DNA of 64,000 nucleotides from Gemmatimonadota bacterium (GCA_028874335.1 JAPPJY010000028.1:1-64000), one strand, 5' to 3'; numbered from the stretch's first letter, positions 1-9,147 are shown. A program made the numbers and translations. The notes: generated by a model not told the origin, from the sequence alone.

Positions 1-336
1 AAAGTCGCCGCTGGGCGCGGGGCCTGCCTTATGCATGGCGCGAATACCCTCACAGAACTCACCCGAAACGATGGCCTGCCAACCCCGGAGGATAACGCAA
101 ATCTGTGCGGGACGGAACAACGCGCCCTGCTCCGGCATTCCTCTCGAGTAGCATCGCGTTCGGAAGCCGAATTCCTATCCGATAGCGAGACCCCACAAGG
201 AGGTCGCATTAGTACAGATATCCTGCGGTGTGGTTTTCGCTTCTGGTTCTGGGCTGATTGCTGACTGCTTGTCTTCCCGCAGTATGGTTCTCGCCTTTGG
301 TTTTTAGCTGATAGCTGACCGCTGATAGCTGACCGC
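1..336. other. Intergenic/upstream region without a convincing gene
   Basis: I see no convincing gene here. A 77-codon reading frame at 31-264 has no ribosome site and no recognisable motif. The right end (about 304-336) holds two head-to-tail copies of GCTGATAGCTGACC, running into the stop codon of the minus-strand gene that ends at 337. The same kind of AGCTGTCAGC/GCTGACAGCT repeat recurs near 18.0 kb and 39.25 kb. Confidence 0.5.
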
Positions 337-337
337 T
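304..337. repeat. GCTGATAGCTGACC tandem repeat
   Basis: The 16-base unit GCTGATAGCTGACCGC is present twice in direct order. It is the reverse-complement type of the AGCTGTCAGC repeats at 17998-18030 and 39237-39307. Function unknown; it lies immediately downstream of the TPR membrane protein gene. Confidence 0.6.
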
Positions 338-2535
338 TATTGTCTTAACAGTTGTCTGATCACCGGTGCCTGGGGATCGTTGGGATTCAGTTCCAGCACC
401 TTTCGAAGGTTGGCTCTCGCTTCCTCCAGTCGATTCAGCGCGCCATAGGCCAGGCCAAGGTTGAAGTAGGCATTCGTGAGCCTGGGGTTGATCTGAATGG
501 CTTTCTGAAGATACGGGATCGCCTCTTCGAATCGTCCCATGCTGTGGTAGGTCCCACCAATGTTCAGGTACGTCTGCGCGTTGGCCAGGGCCGGTTGAAG
601 TTCAAGTGCGGTCTCAAGGTGTTTGACGGCCTCCCCGTACCGGCCAAGGCCGTGGAATGAGGCGCCGATATTGACGTGGGCGCCCGGGTGTTCGGGTTGG
701 ATTTCAAGGGCTTTATTGAGAGGTTCGAGCGCCTCGCTGTATCTTCCCGCCTCGTTGTAGGCGGCGCCGAGATTGACAAGCGCGAGCGCGGTTTCGGGCT
801 GGAGTTCGACGGCTTTCCTGAGGTGGTTGATCGCGGCCCCGTGACGACCGGTCCCCAGGTACGCAGCACCCAGATTGATATGCGCCTCAGCGAGGTCGGG
901 CTGGATCTCCGTTGCTTTTCTGAGGTGTTCTATCCCGCGGTCCGGCCGGCCAATGTCGCAGTAGATGATACCAACGGACAACCAGTGGCGTGGATTTTTC
1001 GGATTCGCATTGAGCGCGCGCTGATAGGCATTTAACGCCGGTACGGTTCTGCCCTGCAGACGATAGTATGTACCCAGCGTCTCCCAACCGTATGAACCGG
1101 CATGACCGCTGAGTCTGCCCATCAGGTGCACATATCGCGCCTCGGCGGCAACCGGGTTGGCATTCAGACCAATCCACAGCATCGTGTGCAGGGCGGCAGC
1201 CGCGCAAATGACTGAGACGTTTCGGAGGGGCCTTTCGTCCCGACGACGGCGTTCCAGCAGCGCCGAGGCCGCCCAGAGCGTTAACGGCAGGGCCGGAAGC
1301 GCCAGGATATCCCAGTCTCTGAAGGCGCCGATTTCAGGGTTTGCAATAAACGTGAAGAAGAGCGGGACAGCGGCGGCAGAAAGCAGGAATGGATGGTGAC
1401 GGAAGTCTTTCCCGCCGAAAACGAACACCGCCATCATCGCCGCGGGGGCCGAGAGGATCTGCAGATTCACAAAATCGAGCACATGGGAGACGGAGACGAT
1501 GCGGTAGGGCAAATGAAAACCCGGTTCCGAAAACAGGGGGAGAATGTGGTGTTTTCCGCCGGTCCGCTCCAGAAAGGCGCCGAATTCGAATCCGGCGATC
1601 CAGAAGGCGAGCAGGGCGGCCAGCGGGGCACTGCAAATCGCGGCCAGCTTGTCCGCGACGTTCTTCCATCGCGGCATCGACGTCTCGCGGCGCCGATATC
1701 CGCAGTACCCGAGGATGAGCAGGGAGGGCGCAAAGAGAACAAACAGAAAGTGGAACGGAACGAGCAGTCCCAGCACCAGCGCGGGCACGTAGAGGGACGC
1801 CCGGTCTTCCAGACTCCGAAGACCCGCCAGCAGATACAGCAGACTGGCCGGCATATAGAAAGCATAGTTCTCCACGTATCCGAAGAAGAGCTGCACGTAT
1901 CCGGCGGTGAGAAGGAAGGCGAACGCCACGGTTTTTTCACGGTCGCTTCTACCGAGGGCGCCCGCCGTGACGAAAGCCAGAACCAGATAGAGAAGGCCGG
2001 AAGCATAGCTGTAGATACGGTACGTGTTTTCGGCGGTCTGCCAGAGCGCGGCGCCCGCGTCATGCAGGAGTCGAATCAGAGTGAAAGTGAGCGGCGCCCG
2101 GTCGACGCGCTCTGTCATGCCGGCATCCAGTTCCCTCAAATAGAGATAGCCGTCGCCCAGGAGGTGCCGCGCCGACTGCAACGCAATGAATCCGGCAAGC
2201 GCCAGGAGAATGAACAGAATACGGACGATCCAGGTCCGGACGCCTTTGCCCCAGAGTGCGGCGGGTAGCGCCGCAACGAAAGCGTGAATCCGTGCCCGCA
2301 CGCACGGAACGAAGACGAGTATCGTGAGCAGGATGAAAACAGCCCGCAGCGAGTCAGGATAATAGTAGAGAAGGTCCGCGCCCCAGAAGGGATTGGGACG
2401 CCAGTAGGCGAGAAGAACGTGGAGACCCAGGAACGCGGCTGCGACGGTCGCGGGGTTACGGACTCCGATATGGCGCTGCCGCTTCGATTTTCGCGCTTGT
2501 CTCCTGCTCAATTCGCGGTCCCTCCTGCTGTCCAC
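337..2535 (-). CDS. Polytopic membrane protein with C-terminal TPR repeats
   Basis: This 732-residue protein has a basic N-terminus (RRDRELSRRQARKSKRQR) followed by about ten hydrophobic segments between residues 28 and 450. From about residue 485 to the end it carries around seven tetratricopeptide repeats, of the pattern A.ALVNLGAAYNEAGRYSEAL. Polytopic domains joined to TPRs are common in glycosyltransferase-like (GT39/PMT) and O-GlcNAc-related families. I cannot point to a catalytic motif, so a transferase role is only a possibility. The TPR part probably binds partner proteins at the membrane. It is transcribed divergently from the flavoprotein gene starting near 2629. Confidence 0.85.
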   Translation of the reverse strand: MDSRRDRELSRRQARKSKRQRHIGVRNPATVAAAFLGLHVLLAYWRPNPFWGADLLYYYPDSLRAVFILLTILVFVPCVRARIHAFVAALPAALWGKGVRTWIVRILFILLALAGFIALQSARHLLGDGYLYLRELDAGMTERVDRAPLTFTLIRLLHDAGAALWQTAENTYRIYSYASGLLYLVLAFVTAGALGRSDREKTVAFAFLLTAGYVQLFFGYVENYAFYMPASLLYLLAGLRSLEDRASLYVPALVLGLLVPFHFLFVLFAPSLLILGYCGYRRRETSMPRWKNVADKLAAICSAPLAALLAFWIAGFEFGAFLERTGGKHHILPLFSEPGFHLPYRIVSVSHVLDFVNLQILSAPAAMMAVFVFGGKDFRHHPFLLSAAAVPLFFTFIANPEIGAFRDWDILALPALPLTLWAASALLERRRRDERPLRNVSVICAAAALHTMLWIGLNANPVAAEARYVHLMGRLSGHAGSYGWETLGTYYRLQGRTVPALNAYQRALNANPKNPRHWLSVGIIYCDIGRPDRGIEHLRKATEIQPDLAEAHINLGAAYLGTGRHGAAINHLRKAVELQPETALALVNLGAAYNEAGRYSEALEPLNKALEIQPEHPGAHVNIGASFHGLGRYGEAVKHLETALELQPALANAQTYLNIGGTYHSMGRFEEAIPYLQKAIQINPRLTNAYFNLGLAYGALNRLEEARANLRKVLELNPNDPQAPVIRQLLRQ

Positions 2536-2628
2536 GGAACGGTTTTCTCGCTTGACGCGTGCACCCGATAAGGATATGTTAAAACGTACCGTTTGATAAA
2601 TCTACCGCCGTCGCGCACCAGAGAAGCT

Positions 2629-3882
2629 ATGCCGGATCCTCAACGAACCACCTATGATCTCATCATCGTCGGCGCAGGGCCGGCGGGCGCCGCCGCCGCA
2701 CTGTACGCGTCGCGACACGGTCTCAAGACCCTTCTCCTGGACAAGTCCACCTTTCCAAGAGACAAGATCTGCGGCGACGCCCTGTCGGGGAAAGCCGTAG
2801 CCATTCTACTCGAACTCGGCCTGCTCGAAAAGATCCGGGATCTGCCCGGAGCGCTCATCAACAAGATCGTCTTCAGCAGCCCCGATCACGTGGATGCCTG
2901 GATCGACCTGGAGCGGCATACCCTTCACGACATCGGTACCGGTCGGAATATCCCCATGGAGGGATTTGTCATCCGCCGGACGGTTTTCGACGCCTTCCTC
3001 TTCCAGGAAGCCCGTAACAGTGTCGACGCATGCATCGAGGGATTCGCGGTTAAAGACCTGGTCCGGGAAAATGGGACCGTCAGTGGCGTAACCGGCAGCG
3101 CCAACGGACAACAGCAGACTTACCGCGCCAACCTGGTCATGGGCTGTGACGGCTTCAATTCCATCGTCGCGCGGCGGACCGGGCAATATCGCCACGACGG
3201 CCGGCACTGGGTTGTTGCCCTGCGTTGCTACTACGAAAACGTGACGGGACTGAAGGACCAGATCGAACTGCACTTCGTCAACGAAGTCCTGCCGGGGTAC
3301 TTCTGGGCCTTCCCCCTTGAGAACGGCTATGCGAACGTCGGCATCGGCATGCTACATAGCAGCCTCAAGCGCCGCAAGGTCAATCTTAAGGACGCGCTGC
3401 AACAGGTGATCAGCCGCCCGCCATTCGACCGGCGGTTCGCCGAAGCACGGGCCATGGAAGAACCCATCGGATGGAATCTGCCTATCGGCAGCATCCGCAG
3501 GAAGAGTTATGGCAACGGGTTCATGCTTCTGGGCGACGCCGCCGGGCTGATCGACCCCTTCACCGGAGAGGGTATCGGCAACGCCCTCTACGCCGCGCGT
3601 TTCGCAACGCAGGTCGCCGCGGAAGCCAAATCGGCGAATAACTTCAGCGAAGCCTTCCTGAAACGATACGAAGACCGACTCTGGGATGCAATCGGCGACG
3701 AACTCAGAACCAGCAAGCGCCTGCAGGACCTGGGCCGCTGGCGTCCCCTGCTCAACCTCGTCATTCAAAAAGCAGCACGGAATCAACAGATCAGCGATCT
3801 CATCACCGGCATGATCGCCAACGCCGTTCCCAAGAAAAAACTCTTTAGCCCGCTTTTTTATCTCGGGCTCCTTTTCAAGTAG
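2629..3882 (+). CDS. Geranylgeranyl-reductase-type FAD-dependent oxidoreductase
   Basis: The 417-residue product is a flavoprotein of the geranylgeranyl reductase/FixC family. Near the start there is a dinucleotide-binding fold (DLIIVGAGPAGAAAA), then the family's CGDALSG motif, and about residue 300 the second FAD motif LLGDAAGLIDPFTGEGIG. Such enzymes reduce double bonds of isoprenoid chains (lipids, quinones) or hydroxylate aromatic substrates. The substrate cannot be read from sequence. I chose the ATG at 2629, preceded by GAGAAG; an in-frame TTG at 2593 would add 12 residues that do not resemble the family. Confidence 0.88.
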   Translation: MPDPQRTTYDLIIVGAGPAGAAAALYASRHGLKTLLLDKSTFPRDKICGDALSGKAVAILLELGLLEKIRDLPGALINKIVFSSPDHVDAWIDLERHTLHDIGTGRNIPMEGFVIRRTVFDAFLFQEARNSVDACIEGFAVKDLVRENGTVSGVTGSANGQQQTYRANLVMGCDGFNSIVARRTGQYRHDGRHWVVALRCYYENVTGLKDQIELHFVNEVLPGYFWAFPLENGYANVGIGMLHSSLKRRKVNLKDALQQVISRPPFDRRFAEARAMEEPIGWNLPIGSIRRKSYGNGFMLLGDAAGLIDPFTGEGIGNALYAARFATQVAAEAKSANNFSEAFLKRYEDRLWDAIGDELRTSKRLQDLGRWRPLLNLVIQKAARNQQISDLITGMIANAVPKKKLFSPLFYLGLLFK

Positions 3883-3913
3883 TAGGCGGATCGCTCACAA
3901 AGGAGGACGCAAC

Positions 3914-4840
3914 ATGAAGTCTCCGGGCACCTCTTCGTTCCTGTGTCTTGCCGTTCTATTGTCCATTGGTACTTCCATCCATGCCAGGGAGAAAGTCACC
4001 CTTCACGTCACGTATCCAGACGGACGTACCGTCAAGTACAAGCACAAATATTCCGTGGTCTTCAAGAGCGACCGCTCGGAAGTCATCGTGCCGGGACGCA
4101 CGAGGCGCGGATTTACCTCTGGCGAGATCCGAGGCGAGTGGCGAAGCCGGGAAGTCATCCAGGAAGGCGAAACCGAGGCACAGACCACGCGCCTTGTCGC
4201 AAAGGTCAGCAAGGCCGTCAACGGCTTCTTCTTCGAGAACAAACGTCTCACGCACGACCAGTTTCCCTATACGCTGGAGCAGTTGGACGACTGGGAACTC
4301 ACGTGGTTTCTCACGCCGGACGGAACGGTTCAGCGGCACACAAGCGATAATTCCCCGCGAGATCTCAACCGCCCCGATATCCTGACAGATCTCTGGCAGA
4401 TCTGGTCGCCCGAACTTCATCCGGTATTTCCGCAGGAACCGATCGGACCCGGTGACACGTGGACCGGCGAAACGACCTTCAAAACGCCGATCCTGGTGCT
4501 GGATGACGAAGCCGTGGTCGAGATCAAGAGTACGTACAAAGTGAAAAACGTCACCACGAAGAAGGGCAATAAAGTCGTCACGTTCGAGGAAGACAGAGAT
4601 GTCCGTTTCAGAGCCATTCTCAATATTGGCTCTCTTCACCTGGTCGTCGACGGAACCGGAGAAGGCAAGGGTACCTGGGTCATCGACGCCACCCGCGGCA
4701 TCGTCATCTCCCACAAAGTGCGCACGAACCTTACCCGTCCAGAGGTCAGGCGCGTAGACCACAGGAAACCCGTGGACAACATCCGCGCAGAAATCGACCT
4801 TTCCTACGAACGTAAACTGGATAAGGTGGAGAAGGAGTAG
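3914..4840 (+). CDS. Secreted hypothetical protein
   Basis: The 308-residue protein starts after a strong AAGGAGG site eight bases upstream. A typical signal peptide ends near residue 24 (LLSIGTSIHA-RE). The mature part is rich in charged residues and alternating beta-type sequence, with no enzyme motif I recognise. Its layout loosely resembles DUF6263-like secreted proteins, which is a weak guess. It follows the flavoprotein by 31 bases and may be cotranscribed with it. A GGGCGCCC palindrome begins one base after the stop codon. Confidence 0.8.
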   Translation: MKSPGTSSFLCLAVLLSIGTSIHAREKVTLHVTYPDGRTVKYKHKYSVVFKSDRSEVIVPGRTRRGFTSGEIRGEWRSREVIQEGETEAQTTRLVAKVSKAVNGFFFENKRLTHDQFPYTLEQLDDWELTWFLTPDGTVQRHTSDNSPRDLNRPDILTDLWQIWSPELHPVFPQEPIGPGDTWTGETTFKTPILVLDDEAVVEIKSTYKVKNVTTKKGNKVVTFEEDRDVRFRAILNIGSLHLVVDGTGEGKGTWVIDATRGIVISHKVRTNLTRPEVRRVDHRKPVDNIRAEIDLSYERKLDKVEKE

Positions 4841-4942
4841 GCGGGCGCCCACAAGGGACGCCCCTACAATTTCAATCATTCATTCGATTTTATTCCAAAT
4901 CGTATTCCCTTACCGTGTGAGGGCGACCCTTGTGGGCGCCCT
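4841..4942. repeat. Inverted pair of GGGCGCCCAC...GACGCCCCTACA palindromes
   Basis: A forward copy (4841-4869) and a reverse copy (about 4916-4942) of the family palindrome face each other about 46 bases apart. The sequence between them is AT-rich. Similar pairs occur at 10488-10572 and 39362-39471, and a single copy lies at 18041. The pair separates the secreted-protein gene from the transporter gene; the reverse copy covers the GTG that could otherwise be taken as the transporter start. Confidence 0.75.
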
Positions 4943-4955
4943 CCTTTCGGCATCA

Positions 4956-5840
4956 ATGCGCGACCAGAATAAAGCCTACCTCTACGCCATAGCAACGGTT
5001 CTTCTCTGGTCGACCGTCGCTTCCGCATTCAAGATCACCCTCCGCTACCTGGATCCACTGCAGCTTCTGTTCTATGCCTGCCTGGCTTCCGTCTGCACCC
5101 TGGCGCTCATTGTCGTCTTCCAGGGCAAGGGAAGCCTCATCTTCTCGTATGCGAAAACACAGTATCTGAAGTCCCTCCTGCTGGGCCTGCTCAACCCGTG
5201 CCTCTACTACATGATCCTGTTCAAGGCTTACGATCTTCTGCCCGCTCAGGAAGCTCAGCCCCTGAACTACACCTGGGCGATTACCCTTTCGCTCCTGTCC
5301 ATTCCTCTATTGAGACAACGCATCAGACCGCGGGAAATCCTTGCCTTGTTCGTGTGTTATTCGGGCGTCCTGGTGATCTCCACGCGCGGAAACGTGCTGG
5401 ACTTTCGCCTCTCAGACCCTCTAGGCGTAACGCTTGCCCTCGCCAGCACGATTGTCTGGGCCCTGTACTGGATCTACAACACTCGGGATGACCGGGACGC
5501 GGTTGTCGGCCTTTTCCTGAACTTCACGTTCGCCCTGCCGTTCGTTTTCCTCCTCTGCGTGGTCTTCTCTGACCTGGGTGTCTCCAATCTCTACGGGCTG
5601 GCGGGCGCAGCGTACGTCGGCATCGTCGAAATGGGCATCGCCTTCGTGTTCTGGCTCATCGCCTTGCGCCTCTCGGAAACAACGGCCCGGGTTGCCAACC
5701 TGATCTTCATCTCTCCATTCGTCTCCCTGGTCTTCATCCACTTCCTGGTCGGCGAAGCAATCCTGACCTCCACCCCGATCGGGCTGGTTCTGATCGTCGC
5801 CGGCCTGCTGATCCAGCGTCTCGGTAAGCGATCAACCTGA
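4956..5840 (+). CDS. EamA/DMT-family transporter
   Basis: The 294-residue protein shows about ten hydrophobic helices in two similar halves, as in drug/metabolite transporters of the EamA (RhaT-like) type. The first helix is YAIATVLLWSTVASAFK, and a second EamA half begins near residue 150 (LGVTLALASTIVWALYW). Such proteins export or exchange small metabolites across the inner membrane; the substrate is unknown. I start it at the ATG at 4956 because the upstream GTG at 4917 lies inside a dispersed palindromic repeat. No strong ribosome site is visible. Confidence 0.85.
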   Translation: MRDQNKAYLYAIATVLLWSTVASAFKITLRYLDPLQLLFYACLASVCTLALIVVFQGKGSLIFSYAKTQYLKSLLLGLLNPCLYYMILFKAYDLLPAQEAQPLNYTWAITLSLLSIPLLRQRIRPREILALFVCYSGVLVISTRGNVLDFRLSDPLGVTLALASTIVWALYWIYNTRDDRDAVVGLFLNFTFALPFVFLLCVVFSDLGVSNLYGLAGAAYVGIVEMGIAFVFWLIALRLSETTARVANLIFISPFVSLVFIHFLVGEAILTSTPIGLVLIVAGLLIQRLGKRST

Positions 5841-5858
5841 AAAGCCAAGAATGATCTC

Positions 5859-5887
5859 TTGACATTTTATCCTGAAGTTACCATATT
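5859..5887 (+). promoter_or_regulatory. Candidate sigma-70 promoter for the higBA-like pair
   Basis: A perfect TTGACA (5859-5864) is followed after 17 bases by CATATT (5882-5887). The site lies just after the transporter stop and 36 bases before the toxin start, in a locally AT-rich stretch. This is reading by eye against the consensus. Confidence 0.5.
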
Positions 5888-5922
5888 GGGAACATAGGCA
5901 CTGCGTATCCAGGCAATCAACC

Positions 5923-6219
5923 ATGCACGTAATCACCCGTAAGAGACTCCTGGAATTCTGGAGAAAGCATTCGGATTCGCAGAGGCCCCTGAAAGCCTGG
6001 CTGGCCATCGTAAGATCAAAAAGCTATTTCAGCCCCTACGAAGTTCGACGTGATTTTCCCTCTGCGAGTTTCCTCGGAAGATCGCGAACGATTTTCAACA
6101 TCGGAGGCAACAAATACAGGCTGATTGTCGATATGCGGTACGACCTCGGGAGGATCTACATCCGACGCGTGCTTACACACGAAGAATACAACAGAAGATC
6201 TCGAATTGGCGACCTGTAA
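5923..6219 (+). CDS. higB: HigB-like mRNA interferase toxin
   Basis: The 98-residue basic protein matches the HigB/RelE-fold toxin pattern. Its features are an early LLEFWRKH-type helix, a central WLAIV segment, then FNIGGNKYRLIVDMRYDLGRIYIRRVLTHEEY, which is the family's conserved strand and C-terminal region. These toxins cleave mRNA at the ribosome. The antitoxin gene follows 22 bases later, so the toxin-first order of higBA systems is kept. A promoter candidate lies directly upstream. The pair probably autoregulates through the antitoxin. Confidence 0.88.
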   Translation: MHVITRKRLLEFWRKHSDSQRPLKAWLAIVRSKSYFSPYEVRRDFPSASFLGRSRTIFNIGGNKYRLIVDMRYDLGRIYIRRVLTHEEYNRRSRIGDL

Positions 6220-6241
6220 ACAACCTGCATAGGCGTTGAAT

Positions 6242-6637
6242 ATGACCAGCTTGCTGGACTTCTCAAAACCTCATGTATTGCGAAACGAAACCGAATACGA
6301 CGCGGCCGTACGTGAAATCGACGGCCTGCTGGATGCCGATCCCGAACCGGGTTCAGATGAATACGAGCGCCTGGAATTCCTTTCCGTTCTGGTACAGGCT
6401 TTCGAAGACGTCCGGTTCCCCATCGATGAAACGATGGAGCCCAGTGAGATCGTGGAGTTCATGCTGGAACAGAAAGGACTCTCCAGAACGGATCTCGCCG
6501 AATGGCTGGGCGGCAGAAGCCGTGTTTCCGAATTCTACAACGGCAAGCGATCCCTTTCCATTCGGCAGATCAGGCGCCTGACCGAAAACCTCGGCATCCC
6601 TGCCGACCTGTTGATCACTCGCGACGGAAAGCGTTGA
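6242..6637 (+). CDS. higA: HigA-like XRE-family antitoxin
   Basis: The 131-residue acidic protein has an N-terminal region rich in Asp and Glu. From about residue 75 it carries a helix-turn-helix of the XRE type (MLEQKGLSRTDLAEWLG, then SEFYNGKRSLSIRQIRRL), ending in the LGIPADLLI pattern usual for HigA. It should neutralise the toxin encoded upstream and repress the shared promoter. I use the ATG at 6242, with AGG eight bases before it; a TTG at 6236 is an alternative. A clear terminator follows at about 6677. Confidence 0.88.
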   Translation: MTSLLDFSKPHVLRNETEYDAAVREIDGLLDADPEPGSDEYERLEFLSVLVQAFEDVRFPIDETMEPSEIVEFMLEQKGLSRTDLAEWLGGRSRVSEFYNGKRSLSIRQIRRLTENLGIPADLLITRDGKR

Positions 6638-6676
6638 ACCCGCGACCTCCAGCGCCATAGCATCACCCTGAAGTGC

Positions 6677-6716
6677 AAAGCCGTCAGGCTGGGCATAAGT
6701 CCAACTGACGGCTTTT
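6677..6716 (+). terminator. Rho-independent terminator after higBA
   Basis: The stem AAGCCGTCAG (6678-6687) pairs with CTGACGGCTT (6705-6714), followed by a short T run. It lies 40 bases after the antitoxin stop and could also serve the convergent membrane gene ending at 6776. Confidence 0.8.
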
Positions 6717-6775
6717 TCGATCTCCTCACGAATGTACCGGTCGTGCGGGGCGGTCCGTTTTCGACTCACCGGAGC

Positions 6776-7210
6776 TTATTCCCTGGATCTGAGCATGGAA
6801 AAGCCAATCGAGGCCAGGAGCAAGGGCAGGGCGGCGTCGATCACGATCCACACCGCGGATACCGTTTCCTTTGCTATAGCGGTGAATCCTGGACTGTGCA
6901 GGTTGAAGAAGTTCCAGAAGAAGAGAATGCCGACGAAGAGAAGTCCGTAGAACTGGATGTTGGCTTCGAGATATTCGCGGGTTACGGAAGCGCCGCCGCC
7001 CTCACCCCCGGCGCCGCGCTTGCGAAGGGTTCCGAAGATCACGCCCAGCACGATCGCCAGCACCATGAGCGCGTTCAGCTTGCTCCAATGCGGGCTGTAC
7101 GGACTGGCTTCGGTGGAAGTATAATACAGCGGTTCGACGACCGTGTGTATCGCTACCACGGCCGCGACGAGTACCAGATAGACGCCGACGATGCGTTTGA
7201 ACGAATCCAT
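6776..7210 (-). CDS. Small hypothetical membrane protein
   Basis: The 144-residue protein has about four hydrophobic helices: residues 6-26, 45-62, 87-105 and 115-137. A glycine-rich hydrophilic loop near residue 70 separates the halves. The ribosome site AAGGAGA precedes the ATG. I recognise no family. It appears monocistronic, facing the higBA pair. Confidence 0.75.
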   Translation of the reverse strand: MDSFKRIVGVYLVLVAAVVAIHTVVEPLYYTSTEASPYSPHWSKLNALMVLAIVLGVIFGTLRKRGAGGEGGGASVTREYLEANIQFYGLLFVGILFFWNFFNLHSPGFTAIAKETVSAVWIVIDAALPLLLASIGFSMLRSRE

Positions 7211-7343
7211 TGGATGTATCTCCTTCCGCTGGAATTATCGACCCACGGAACGACGTGAACTTCGCGATGAACACCGGGACAGACACACATCGAAATATAG
7301 CGGGCACGGGCAACCTCGACAAACAGAACCCGTCACGCCTCTA

Positions 7344-7669
7344 ACAGTCCGTTGAGAAAGTCGCTCTGCAGGCGAGGCTTGGTGTCCCGTCCCGGAAATA
7401 TGTCACCATTCATCCGCCGATTCATCCCGTCTGGCGGCGTTGCCTTCGCTCGGTGACCGTGAGCAGGTCGCCTTGCTCAGGCGCCTTGCCAGCCGGGCGA
7501 CTCGGCGGCCGAATTTCGGCAATCTATTTCCGGGACAGAACACTTGCCATTGTGGCCGAAGACAAGGCGCGCAACCGAGTCCCATCCTGCGATTCGGCGA
7601 GGGAGCGCAACGCAGTATTTCGACCGCAAGGGCCGGCCGTAGCCCGGATGGGCTTTTTCAACGGGCTGT
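7344..7669. mobile_element. MITE-like element, copy A, interrupted by a nested element
   Basis: The ends are imperfect inverted repeats: ACAGTCCGTTGAGAAAG on the left and the reverse complement of CTTTTTCAACGGGCTGT on the right. A TA dinucleotide flanks both sides (7342-7343 and 7670-7671). The inner part GCTCTGCAGGCGAGG...CCGAAGACAAGGCGCGC is shared with the copies at 49291 and 63890. Copy A carries about 180 extra bases (about 7378-7557), not present in the other two, which themselves have inverted ends. No transposase is encoded, so mobilisation would need a transposase supplied in trans. Confidence 0.7.
7389..7536. mobile_element. Nested inverted-repeat element inside copy A
   Basis: The 12-base sequence GTCCCGGAAATA (7389-7400) is repeated in exact inverted form at 7525-7536. 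The 148-base unit lies within the extra segment that distinguishes copy A from the other two copies, so it looks like an insertion of a second non-coding element. I saw no other copy in this window. Confidence 0.55.
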
Positions 7670-7686
7670 TAAGGTTGGGAAAGAGG

Positions 7687-9135
7687 CTATAGGAAAGGAA
7701 ACATCCTCTCCGGCTCGTATCCCGGCATCACCGACCGGTGTTCCCGGCCTGTAACCAATCTGTCGCCATCGGTAAATCCCTCGGGCCGACCTTCGAGAAA
7801 CCGGATCAATCGCTTCCGCCACGGGGATAACAGGTCATCGGCGCCTTCCCCCAGCGCCAGGTCATGCAGTTCGTGCGGGTCCTCGTCCAGGTCGAACAGG
7901 TGTTCCCGGCCGGTCTGGGTGAACCAGATGTACTTGTGGCGACCGTCCGTCACATAGTGATTTCCATGCTCGTATGCGTAGCACCCCGAGTGTTCGCCGT
8001 GCAACACCTCGCGTACGCCATCCGATTCGCCGCGCAACACCGGCAAAAGGCTCTTGCCCGTACACGTTTCCGGCACGTCCAGGCCGCACGCATCCAGAAT
8101 TGTCGGCATGATATCCTGCAGGCCCACCGGCGAACCGCACGTGACAGATTCAGGTGCCCCCCAACTCCGTGGCGCGCGGATGAGAAACGGCACCCGCGCT
8201 GAAGCCTCGAACGGCCACGTTTTCCGGAACAGGTGGTGGTCCCCGAGCATCTCTCCATGGTCCGACGTGAATATGATGAGACTCTCGTTCAGGATGCCGC
8301 GCGCGACTTGAATCAACCTCCCGATCTGATCGTCGATGAAATTCACCATCCCGTAGTACGCCGCGCGTGCGCATTGCATGTCGTAGGCGTTCAGACAGAT
8401 CTCCGAAGCGTCCGGATCCAGCCCCTTCGGCGGTGCCTCGAACTGAGCCGCCCAATCTCCGACGACCGGCTCCGGCAACGCGCGATTGATATAGCGGTCG
8501 TAGTAGACCCGCGGCGGGGTCAGCGGTGGATGCGGATCGATGAACGAGAGGTTCAGGAAGAAGGGCACAGACGGATCCCGCTTCTGAAGAAACGCCATCG
8601 CCCGGTCCACGCACCAGAACGTGTGCATCTGCTCTTCGGGCAGATGGTGCGGTCGTCCCACCCAGCCGTTGGCCGAAATTCCGTGGGCCATCCCCGGATC
8701 CACCTCCGTGCGTCCGTGACGTTCCTTCAGCCAGTCAACATAGTCGTTCTCCCGTCCCCGCGTGGCGTCCGCAAGCTGCATATGGTCGAATCCGTACCGC
8801 TTGCGCATTGGCGACAGGTGCAACTTCCCGATCATCTCGGTCTGATATCCCGCCCTCGACAGTTCTCCGGCCAGGGTATGCCGCGGTTCCCACTCGGTTC
8901 CCTGAAACCCCACCACGCCGTTTGCAGCCGGCGCCGTGCCCGTCATCAGGGAACGCCGTGCGGGAATGCAACTCGGACATTCAGAATACCCGCGGCCAAA
9001 CATCGCCCCCGAGTTGCCCAGCCAGTCCAGGTTGGGCGTCTGAAGGACCTCCGGCGCATTCGGGTCCAGGCCCACGCAATCCCCTCGCTGCTGATCGGTC
9101 ATGATCAACACCACATTTGGCCGCGTTTCCGCCAT
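7687..9135 (-). CDS. Sulfatase (type I, Cys-type formylglycine motif)
   Basis: The 482-residue protein is a type I sulfatase. The N-terminus VVLIMTDQQRGD supplies the metal-binding Asp. The modification motif C-I-P-A-R begins at Cys56, which would be converted to formylglycine by an anaerobic or FGE-type maturase not present in this window. Further motifs are SFIDPHPPLTPP and FTSDHGEMLGDHHLFRK, the latter with the usual metal-binding Asp-His. No signal peptide is visible, so it may act inside the cell on small sulfated sugars or choline-type esters. An AAAGGAG site precedes the start. The MocA oxidoreductase lies 12 bases upstream, indicating an operon. Confidence 0.9.
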   Translation of the reverse strand: MAETRPNVVLIMTDQQRGDCVGLDPNAPEVLQTPNLDWLGNSGAMFGRGYSECPSCIPARRSLMTGTAPAANGVVGFQGTEWEPRHTLAGELSRAGYQTEMIGKLHLSPMRKRYGFDHMQLADATRGRENDYVDWLKERHGRTEVDPGMAHGISANGWVGRPHHLPEEQMHTFWCVDRAMAFLQKRDPSVPFFLNLSFIDPHPPLTPPRVYYDRYINRALPEPVVGDWAAQFEAPPKGLDPDASEICLNAYDMQCARAAYYGMVNFIDDQIGRLIQVARGILNESLIIFTSDHGEMLGDHHLFRKTWPFEASARVPFLIRAPRSWGAPESVTCGSPVGLQDIMPTILDACGLDVPETCTGKSLLPVLRGESDGVREVLHGEHSGCYAYEHGNHYVTDGRHKYIWFTQTGREHLFDLDEDPHELHDLALGEGADDLLSPWRKRLIRFLEGRPEGFTDGDRLVTGREHRSVMPGYEPERMFPFL

Positions 9136-9147
9136 TTGCCACTCCTT

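Noticed and set aside
1393..2268. Long plus-strand frame opposite the TPR membrane protein
   Set aside because: Shadow of the minus-strand gene; composition is low in hydrophobic and rich in Arg, Glu and Gln, as antisense frames are.
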